Assembly (NCBI GenBank): GCA_002919115.1
Contig: PKER01000104.1
Location: 1-5,460 of the forward strand
Source of the DNA: a bacterium
GTDB taxonomy: Bacteria > Actinomycetota > Thermoleophilia > Solirubrobacterales > 70-9
Length of the DNA stretch: 5,460 bases
Direction of reading: 5' to 3'
A program made the translations under genes and the position numbers. This document shows, one piece after another, positions 1 to 4,641 of the stretch; the stretch's first letter is position 1, and every line of letters starts with the position of its first letter. Below the pieces are notes generated by a model. That model was not told where the DNA came from and searched no databases. It worked only from the letters and a program-made list of their open reading frames with translations.

Positions 1-31
1 GGCGCGCGGGCGGCGCCCCGTCAGCGAGCGA

Positions 32-250
32 TCAGTACCTACGGTCCGCCGGAGGCGGCGGCGCGTCGTCGTAGCGGGCGGCGCGCCCGACGCGCTGCGT
101 CTGCCAGAGGCCGATGAGCAGCCCGACCACGCCGACGATCAGCAGGATCAGGCCGACGGTAGTGAGGTCGACCCCCTCGATGGAGTCGCTCACCGCCCAG
201 CGCAGGATCGCGCCGACCGCGATCAAGAACAGGGAGGCGCCGATCGTCAT
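32..250 (-). CDS. DUF6458-type two-helix small membrane protein
   Basis: A 72-residue protein of unknown function that I assign to the DUF6458 family of small actinobacterial membrane proteins, on the basis of its N-terminus (MTIGASLFLIAVGAILRWAV) and its length. Two hydrophobic helices are visible, at about residues 3-20 and 31-49. They are joined by a short acidic loop (SDSIEGVDLTT) and followed by a polar tail with four consecutive prolines (residues 64-67). The ATG at 248-250 overlaps the TGA stop of the upstream DUF4383 gene in an ATGA. A good Shine-Dalgarno (GGGGAG, minus strand of 256-261) lies 6 nt upstream, inside the end of that gene, so translation is probably coupled. The stop is TGA at 32-34. 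The same frame stays open far upstream, but only this terminal part reads as protein. Family assignment is from memory of the consensus; the function is unknown. Confidence 0.85.
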   Translation of the reverse strand: MTIGASLFLIAVGAILRWAVSDSIEGVDLTTVGLILLIVGVVGLLIGLWQTQRVGRAARYDDAPPPPADRRY

Positions 251-702
251 CGCCGCTCCCCGTTCCGGATCATGGAGCGCGCCGCAAGCGCCGCCGCGAT
301 CGCCGCCAGGGCGAGGATCAGGTGCAGCACGTTGTCGGCCCCGTTGATCGGCACGAGCCAGAGCACCGTGTCGTCGATCAGGCCCCAGATGAACACCACG
401 ACGTAGAGCGCCCCGAAGATGAGCGCGCCTGAGATCGCGGTGGCGGCGTTGCCGGCGACGGCGAGCAGGAACGCGCCCGTCGCGATGTGGACGAGGTTGT
501 GCCAGCCGTTCACCTCGAAGCCCAGGAACTCGTCGCCCTGGACGTTCGAGCCCGCGTCGAAGCTCGCGTCGCTTGTGAATCCCAGGATTCCGACGATCAA
601 CAGCACGGCGCCGGTCACCAGGCAGAACATCTGCGCCAGGTTGCGGCCCGCGGTGATCATCGTCTCGTCGCGGCCCGAGCGCGGGTTCGCGGATGCATCC
701 AT
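247..702 (-). CDS. DUF4383 four-helix membrane protein
   Basis: A 151-residue integral membrane protein of the DUF4383 family, which is common in Actinomycetota and has no established biochemical role. Four hydrophobic segments are visible at about residues 20-41, 69-86, 91-109 and 124-141. The family hallmark NGWHNLVH (65-72), with a histidine at the membrane face, is present, as is a second conserved-looking motif DNVLHLIL (123-130) before the last helix. The ATG at 700-702 is chosen because a strong AGGAGGG lies 10 nt upstream; the alternative Met15 (ATG at 658-660) has no such site. It is the first gene of a two-gene unit with the DUF6458 gene (4-nt overlap). A candidate general-stress-sigma promoter lies 38 nt upstream of the start, which would make this a stress-induced membrane-protein operon; that part is inference. 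Confidence 0.88.
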   Translation of the reverse strand: MDASANPRSGRDETMITAGRNLAQMFCLVTGAVLLIVGILGFTSDASFDAGSNVQGDEFLGFEVNGWHNLVHIATGAFLLAVAGNAATAISGALIFGALYVVVFIWGLIDDTVLWLVPINGADNVLHLILALAAIAAALAARSMIRNGERR

Positions 703-712
703 ATGTGCACCA

Positions 713-719
713 CCCTCCT
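713..719 (-). promoter_or_regulatory. Shine-Dalgarno deciding the DUF4383 start
   Basis: The minus strand reads AGGAGGG here, 10 nt before the ATG at 700-702. It is one of the strongest ribosome-binding sites in the window and supports Met1 over Met15. The spacing is slightly long but within the normal range. Confidence 0.7.
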
Positions 720-739
720 CTGCGTGGACTGGGGGCCGC

Positions 740-764
740 GTACCCCGTCCGGGAGGGCGAAAAC
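740..764 (-). promoter_or_regulatory. Candidate stress-sigma (SigB/SigF-type) promoter
   Basis: On the minus strand GTTTTC (759-764) is separated by exactly 13 bp from GGGTAC (740-745). This fits the general-stress-sigma consensus: Bacillus SigB GTTTAA-N12-15-GGGTAT, Streptomyces SigB GNNT-N14-16-GGGTAY, and similar mycobacterial SigF sites. It lies in the only 72-bp gap between the helical hypothetical gene and the DUF4383 gene. It would give a leader of roughly 30 nt containing the Shine-Dalgarno. The match is to a remembered consensus and has not been scored against the genome background. GGG-rich strings are common at this GC content, but an AT-containing -35 at the right spacing is less so. 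Confidence 0.5.
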
Positions 765-774
765 CCCGGCTCGG

Positions 775-1233
775 CTAACGGCCGAACGTGCGCAAGAAAT
801 CGGCCGCCGCGCGCTCGACGCCCGCGAGCTGCTCGCGGGCCTCGCTCAGCCCCGAGCGCAGCTCGGCGTCGCCCGCCTCGACGGGGAGCATCGAGTCCTG
901 CAGCTCGCTGAGCGCGCGGTCCGCCTCCCCGGCCGCCTCGGCGGCGCGCTCGACGAGCGCCTTGGCGCCCTGCGAGGCGCCGCCCGTCAGCAGGCGCTCG
1001 GGCGTAGGGGCCGGGAGCCCGACGCGCTCGGCGAAGCCGGCGCGGGTGCGCTTCGCGCGCGCGTAGGCGCGCTGGATCGGCCGGAAGAGCTCGCCTTCGA
1101 GGCGCTCGGCGGCGCCCACGGCGAGCAGCTCGAACGCCTCGCCGAGGCAGCCCAGCGCCAGCTCGAGCTGCTGCTCGGCGACGCCCAGCTCGGCCAGGAT
1201 CTCGGTGCGGGCCTCCTCTGCGCTGATCGGCAT
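775..1233 (-). CDS. Uncharacterised all-helical soluble protein
   Basis: I do not recognise this 152-residue protein as a named family. It has no signal peptide or membrane segment. It looks almost entirely alpha-helical, with likely helices at about 4-39, 41-71, 86-115 and 121-150 broken by Pro/Gly linkers (VGLPAPTPE near 71-79, MLPVEAGD near 115-122). This would suit an antiparallel four-helix bundle. There is one cysteine (Cys29) and a basic patch RAYARAKRTRAGF (55-67); no catalytic motif stands out. The ATG at 1231-1233 follows AGGGAG by 5 nt. That site overlaps the TAG stop of the aldo/keto reductase gene, 9 nt upstream, so the two are probably co-transcribed and translationally coupled. 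The reading frame has normal high-GC codon use and continuous coding character. Function unknown. Confidence 0.75.
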   Translation of the reverse strand: MPISAEEARTEILAELGVAEQQLELALGCLGEAFELLAVGAAERLEGELFRPIQRAYARAKRTRAGFAERVGLPAPTPERLLTGGASQGAKALVERAAEAAGEADRALSELQDSMLPVEAGDAELRSGLSEAREQLAGVERAAADFLRTFGR

Positions 1234-1238
1234 CGTCG

Positions 1239-1245
1239 CTCCCTA
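1239..1245 (-). promoter_or_regulatory. Shine-Dalgarno fused to upstream stop codon
   Basis: The minus strand reads TAGGGAG: the TAG is the stop of the aldo/keto reductase gene and AGGGAG is the ribosome-binding site of the next gene, 5 nt before its ATG. This arrangement indicates tight translational coupling and fixes the start of the 152-residue protein. Confidence 0.65.
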
Positions 1246-2010
1246 CAGGCGCTCGAAGTCCTCGTCGGAGAGCTCGATCTCGAGCGCGGCGACGTTCTCG
1301 CGCAGGTGCTCGACCGAGAGCGTGCCCGGGATCGGCAGCATCGCCGGCGAGCGCTTGAGGAGCCAGGCGAGGGCGATCTGGCGCGGGGTCGCGCCGTACT
1401 TCCGCGCAAGCTCGGCGAGCGCCGGCGAGTCGCCGGCGAGCGGGTAGTACGGGACGAACACGATCCCCTCGCGCTCGCAATAGGAGATCACGTCGTCGTC
1501 CCCGCGCGCGGCGAGGTTGTACTCGTTCTGCACCGCGGCGATCGGGACCACCTCGCGGGCGCGCTCGATCTCCTCGACGGTCACCTTGGAGATACCCACG
1601 TGCGCGATCCGCCCCTCGTCGCGGTACTCGGCGATCACGCCCAGCGACTCCTCGAGCGGGACCTCGGGGTCGACGCGGTGCAGGTAGTAGAGCTCGATCT
1701 GCTCCACGCCCAGGCTCGCGAAGCTCTGCTCGAGCTCCGCCCGGAGGGTCTCCGGCTTGGCCTCGCGGAAGCCGCCCTTGGTGGCGACGACGACGTCGTC
1801 GCCGAGCTCGGGCAGCACGGCCCCGATCGTGCGCTCGCTCTCCCCGCCCGTGTAGAGGTGGGCGGTGTCGATCATCTGCACGCCGGCTTCGGCGGCCGCG
1901 CGCAGAAGGTCCCTGTTCTCCGGCGTGTCGGTGAGGCGGTTCGTCCCGAGGCCGATTCGGCTCACCGTCCGCTCGCCGATCATCACGGTGCGGGCGATGC
2001 TCATCGGCAC
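1243..2010 (-). CDS. Aldo/keto reductase (AKR superfamily)
   Basis: A 255-residue cytosolic NAD(P)H-dependent oxidoreductase with the AKR (beta/alpha)8 barrel. The catalytic tetrad is complete: Asp48 and Tyr53 in DTAHLY, Lys78 in VATKGG and His111 in YYLHRVD. Gln161-Asn162 (VQNEYN) matches the nicotinamide-contacting region, and LPIPGT (226-231) the NADP-phosphate-binding loop near the C-terminus. It is at the short end of the family, but both ends align with typical members, so it appears complete. The substrate cannot be told. The start is uncertain: GTG at 2008-2010, ATG at 2002-2004 (Met3) or ATG at 1981-1983 (Met10), and none has a clear Shine-Dalgarno. GTG or the first ATG best preserves the first beta strand. 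It lies 33 nt after the DsbB-type gene and 9 nt before the helical hypothetical gene, probably in one transcript. Confidence 0.9.
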   Translation of the reverse strand: MPMSIARTVMIGERTVSRIGLGTNRLTDTPENRDLLRAAAEAGVQMIDTAHLYTGGESERTIGAVLPELGDDVVVATKGGFREAKPETLRAELEQSFASLGVEQIELYYLHRVDPEVPLEESLGVIAEYRDEGRIAHVGISKVTVEEIERAREVVPIAAVQNEYNLAARGDDDVISYCEREGIVFVPYYPLAGDSPALAELARKYGATPRQIALAWLLKRSPAMLPIPGTLSVEHLRENVAALEIELSDEDFERL

Positions 2011-2043
2011 GAGTGTGACATCACGAGCGCGCCCACGGCGCCG

Positions 2044-2625
2044 TCACTCCCCCGCGCGCGCCCGCGCCACGGCTCGCGCGCCGAGCAGGAGCGTGGCGAT
2101 CAGGGCGAACGCGCTCAGCGACAGGACCGGGATCGTCACGTAGCCGAGCTCCTCGATCCACTTGACCGCGCACGACGTCGTCCCGCCGATCGAGCAGAAG
2201 CCGGTCTCGGCCTCGGGGTGGCGCTCCACGTAGTTGTGCCAGACGGAGACGGCCGCGCCGAACGCGACGAGCGGGAGGCCGAAGCGGGCGGCCGCGGCGT
2301 AGTCGCGCCGCACGGCGGCGATCAGGAGGATCACCGACAGCGGGTACATCGCGATGCGCTGGTACCAGCACAGCCCGCACGGGACGAACTTCGCGTACTC
2401 GGAGAAGAACAGGCTGCCGGCCGTCGCCAGCGCGGCCACCCCCCACGCGCCCCACAAAAGGCCGGGGCGAAGCCCCTCGGCGACCTCACGCAGCAGGCCG
2501 CGCGCGGGCGCCCAGACCAGGCCGAGGAGGGCGGTCGCGGCGACCACGACGACGGTCGCCTGCGCGACGACGGCGAGGACGCTGAGCGCGAGCGCGACGG
2601 CGTCGACTACGTCGGTGCGGTCCAT
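2044..2625 (-). CDS. dsbB: DsbB-family disulfide bond formation protein
   Basis: A 193-residue membrane thiol oxidase of the DsbB/BdbC family, which passes electrons from an extracytoplasmic DsbA-like thioredoxin to quinone. The first redox pair is Cys83-Cys86 in PCGLCWYQR, the classic DsbB motif including the Trp-Tyr-Gln-Arg that leads into the next helix. The second pair is Cys144 and Cys152 in FCSIGGTTSC. The core helices fall at about 55-75, 90-105, 113-130 and 162-184. An additional N-terminal hydrophobic helix (about 10-38) gives five segments instead of the usual four. I believe this is shared by other actinobacterial members. The ATG at 2623-2625 has no Shine-Dalgarno, and TAGATT lies 9 nt upstream, so a leaderless or very short-leader transcript is possible. 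No DsbA-like partner gene is in the window. Confidence 0.9.
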   Translation of the reverse strand: MDRTDVVDAVALALSVLAVVAQATVVVVAATALLGLVWAPARGLLREVAEGLRPGLLWGAWGVAALATAGSLFFSEYAKFVPCGLCWYQRIAMYPLSVILLIAAVRRDYAAAARFGLPLVAFGAAVSVWHNYVERHPEAETGFCSIGGTTSCAVKWIEELGYVTIPVLSLSAFALIATLLLGARAVARARAGE

Positions 2626-2634
2626 CAGCGCGGC

Positions 2635-2640
2635 AATCTA
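2635..2640 (-). promoter_or_regulatory. Candidate -10 for the DsbB-type gene
   Basis: The minus strand reads TAGATT (fits TANNNT), 9 nt before the ATG at 2623-2625. It is the most AT-rich spot in the 121-bp gap after the GntR gene, which otherwise holds only GC-rich sequence with no gene. No -35 is recognisable. Because the start lacks a Shine-Dalgarno, a transcript beginning at or a few nt before the ATG is plausible. The evidence is weak and rests on position. Confidence 0.3.
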
Positions 2641-2746
2641 CGCGAGCGGGGCGCGGACGGACGCGCCGCCCTCAGCCGGCGGTCTCCCGGCCACGCCCCG
2701 GCCGACTGTGCGATTTCGATGCCATGCACGCCCGGCGGGATTCGGG

Positions 2747-3439
2747 TCAGGGTTCGCCCCGGTGCCCGCCCGCGGCCAGCACGCCGCGCAGGAACTCGAG
2801 GCCCCGCTGGCGGTGCGCGGCGAGCTCGGCGACCACACCCTCCACGTCGCCGGCCCGCAGCGCGGCCAGGATCCGGTCGTGCGCCTCGACCGCGGCCGCG
2901 CGCTCGGCGGGCGAGTTGTAGTAGAGCGCCCGGTAGGCCTCGGTCGACTCCCACAGCAGGGTGAGCAGGCGCAGCAGGTGCGGCTGCCCCGGCGCGTCGA
3001 AGATGCCGAAGTGAAAGCGGCGGTTGGCCTGCAGCTCCGCCGCGACGTCGCCGGCGCGCGCCGCCTCGGCGCACTCGCGCGCCGCGGTCTCGACGCGCTC
3101 GATCGCCTCCTCGTCGAGGCGCGGCACGGCGTGGCGCACCGCGATCGGCTCGAGCGTCGCCCGGAGCGAGTAGATCTCCTCGAGGTCGGCGACCGAGAGC
3201 TCGGTCACGAAGTAGCCGCGGCGCGGCCGGTAGGTGACCTGCCCCTCCTGCTCGAGGACGCGCAGCGCCTCGCGCACGGGCGCGACGCTCAGGCCCGACG
3301 CCGCCGCCACGTGCTCCTGCTTGACCTGCTGGCCCGGTCGCAGGCGGCCGGAGACGATCGCCTCGCGCAGCCAGGCGACGGCGTGCTGGAGGGCCGTCCC
3401 GGGCGCCGCCTGGCCGGAAGCGGGCCCGCCCAGGCTCAT
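2747..3439 (-). CDS. GntR-family regulator, FadR/FCD subfamily
   Basis: A 230-residue DNA-binding transcription factor. Residues about 15-80 form the GntR winged helix-turn-helix, with the signature SVAPVREALRVLEQEG (51-66) and wing RPRRGYFV (71-78). Residues about 84-215 form the helical FCD effector-binding domain. The FCD metal-site positions are visible: Asn139 and His143 (ANRRFH), His187 (EAHDR) and His209 (AAHRQRG), so a metal-dependent carboxylate ligand is likely. The start ATG (3437-3439) overlaps the stop of the acyl-CoA dehydrogenase gene as ATGA. It has no separate Shine-Dalgarno, so it is probably translated by coupling and made together with that enzyme. By position it is the likely local repressor of the divergent dehydrogenase/CoA-transferase unit, with the inverted repeat at 4619-4639 as candidate operator and a glutarate-like acid or its CoA ester as inducer. 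Target and ligand are inference. Confidence 0.92.
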   Translation of the reverse strand: MSLGGPASGQAAPGTALQHAVAWLREAIVSGRLRPGQQVKQEHVAAASGLSVAPVREALRVLEQEGQVTYRPRRGYFVTELSVADLEEIYSLRATLEPIAVRHAVPRLDEEAIERVETAARECAEAARAGDVAAELQANRRFHFGIFDAPGQPHLLRLLTLLWESTEAYRALYYNSPAERAAAVEAHDRILAALRAGDVEGVVAELAAHRQRGLEFLRGVLAAGGHRGEP

Positions 3440-4617
3440 CGGAAGGCGGAGACCCCGGTGAGGGCCTCACCGAGGACGAGCCTGTGGATGTCCGCGGTCC
3501 CCTCGTAGGTGACCACGGTCTCGAGGTTCGCCATGTGGCGGATCACCGGGTACTCGAGGATGATCCCGTTCGCGCCGAGCACCTGGCGCGCCGAGCGCGC
3601 GACGGCGAGCGCCGCGTTGGTGTTCGCGAGCTTGCCGAGGCTCACCTGCTGGTGGTGCAGGCGCCCGGCGTCCTTGAGCCGGCCGAGCTGCAGCGCGAGC
3701 AGGCCCGCGCGGTTCACCTCGACCGCCATCTCCGCGAGGCGCTCCTGGACGAGCTGGAAGGAGGCGATGGGCTTGCCGAACTGCTCGCGCTCCCGGCTGT
3801 AGTCGAGCGCCGCCTCGAAGCAGGCGCGGGCGGCGCCGACGACGCCCCAGACGATCCCGAAGCGCGCCTCGTTGAGGCAGGAGAGCGGCCCGCGCAGCGA
3901 GGTCGCCCCGGGCAGCAGCGCGTCGCCGGGCAGGCGCACGTCGTCGAGCAGAAGCTCGGAGGTGACCGAGGCGCGCAGCGAGAGCTTGCCCTTGATGTCC
4001 TGCGTCGTGAACCCGGGCGTGCCGCGGGGCACCAAAAAGCCGCGGATCCCCTCGTCCGTGCGCGCCCACACGACGGCGACGTCGGCGATCGAGCCGTTCG
4101 TGATCCACATCTTCTGGCCGCGCAGGACCCAGTCGCCGCCGACCCTGCGCGCGTGGGTGCGCATCGAGCCGGGGTCCGACCCCGAGTCGGGCTCGGTGAG
4201 CCCGAAGCAGCCCAGCGCCTCGCCGCTCGCCATGCGCGGCAGCCACTCGCGCTTCTGCTCCTCCGAGCCCCAGCGCCAGATCGCGTACATCGCGAGCGAG
4301 CCCTGCACCGAGACCAGGCTGCGCACGCCGCTGTCGCCCGCCTCGAGCTCCATGCAGGCGAGCCCGTAGGCGGTCGCGCTCGCCCCGGCGCACCCGTACC
4401 CCCGCAGGTGCATGCCGAGCAGCCCGAGCTTGCCGAGCTCCGGCGCGAGCTCGCGCGGCAGCGTCCCCTGCTCGAACCACTCCGCCGCGTTCGGGGTCAC
4501 CCGGTCCGCGACGAAGGCGCGCACGGTGTCGCGGATCATCCGCTCCTCGTCCGAGAGCTGGAAGTCCAGGTCGGCCAGGTCGCGGGGATTCAGAGGGGGA
4601 CGCTCGTCGCTCGCCAC
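3436..4617 (-). CDS. gcdH: Acyl-CoA dehydrogenase, glutaryl-CoA dehydrogenase-like
   Basis: A 393-residue FAD flavoenzyme of the acyl-CoA dehydrogenase superfamily, near the usual length for a bacterial GcdH. Such enzymes convert glutaryl-CoA to crotonyl-CoA plus CO2, passing electrons to ETF. Superfamily motifs are CFGLTEPDSGSDPGSM (137-152), MWITNGSIAD (170-179), REREQFGKPIASFQ (275-288) and VLGANGI (346-352). The catalytic base appears to be Glu372 in TYEGT (370-374), where human GCDH has Glu370. Residues that bind and polarise the distal carboxylate in human GCDH (Glu87, Arg94, Ser98) seem matched by Glu92, Arg99 and Ser103 in ELEAGDSGVRSLVSVQ, and the Tyr before the base is kept (Tyr371). 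These are remembered alignments. The GTG at 4615-4617 is chosen because it leaves the usual short N-terminal extension; there is no Shine-Dalgarno. It overlaps the GntR gene and diverges from a CoA transferase. Another short dicarboxylyl-CoA substrate remains possible. Confidence 0.88.
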   Translation of the reverse strand: MASDERPPLNPRDLADLDFQLSDEERMIRDTVRAFVADRVTPNAAEWFEQGTLPRELAPELGKLGLLGMHLRGYGCAGASATAYGLACMELEAGDSGVRSLVSVQGSLAMYAIWRWGSEEQKREWLPRMASGEALGCFGLTEPDSGSDPGSMRTHARRVGGDWVLRGQKMWITNGSIADVAVVWARTDEGIRGFLVPRGTPGFTTQDIKGKLSLRASVTSELLLDDVRLPGDALLPGATSLRGPLSCLNEARFGIVWGVVGAARACFEAALDYSREREQFGKPIASFQLVQERLAEMAVEVNRAGLLALQLGRLKDAGRLHHQQVSLGKLANTNAALAVARSARQVLGANGIILEYPVIRHMANLETVVTYEGTADIHRLVLGEALTGVSAFR

Positions 4618-4641
4618 GGATTTGCGAAAATATCAAATCTG
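4618..4641. promoter_or_regulatory. 24-bp divergent promoter/operator with inverted repeat
   Basis: This is the whole gap between two divergent GTG start codons, and it is strikingly AT-rich against its surroundings. It contains a perfect inverted repeat, GATTTG (4619-4624), 9-bp spacer, CAAATC (4634-4639), centred on 4629. On the minus strand TGATATTTT (4627-4635) reads as an extended -10 (TGN plus TATTTT), 9 nt before the dehydrogenase GTG. On the plus strand TATCAA (4631-4636) is a weaker -10, 5 nt before the CoA transferase GTG. Neither gene has a Shine-Dalgarno, so leaderless transcription in both directions is likely. A dimeric GntR/FCD protein on the repeat would cover both promoters. 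The repeat and spacing are seen directly; the operator role is inferred. Confidence 0.55.

Noticed and set aside
1..17. GGCGC-N7-GCGCC inverted repeat downstream of the DUF6458 gene
   Set aside because: Short GC stem with no T-run, expected by chance in DNA of this composition; the flanking sequence is cut off by the window edge.
749..769. Hairpin CCGGG/CCCGG with an 11-nt loop, as a terminator after the helical-protein gene
   Set aside because: The stem is only 5 bp, there is no T-tract, and it overlaps the better-supported promoter.
251..1480. Upstream extension of the frame that encodes the DUF6458 protein
   Set aside because: It runs out of frame through the DUF4383, helical-protein and aldo/keto reductase genes and is Arg/Ala-rich low-complexity. 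Only the last 72 codons, with their own Shine-Dalgarno, are real.
2015..2024. GTGA-CA-TCAC palindrome upstream of the aldo/keto reductase (CRP-like halves)
   Set aside because: The arms are only 4 bp and the 2-bp spacing does not fit a CRP/FNR site, which has 6 bp between halves.
2675..2691. GCCGG-N7-CCGGC hairpin between the GntR and DsbB-type genes
   Set aside because: Five-base stem without a T-tract; not distinguishable from background.
487..2964. A very long open frame (825 codons) on the plus strand
   Set aside because: It lies antisense to five genes with clear protein families. Its translation is repetitive Arg/Ala/Gly/Leu/Asp text without any domain, typical of open antisense frames in GC-rich DNA.
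2354..3508. Plus-strand open frame of 384 codons
   Set aside because: Antisense to the GntR and DsbB-type genes, with no domain and low-complexity composition.
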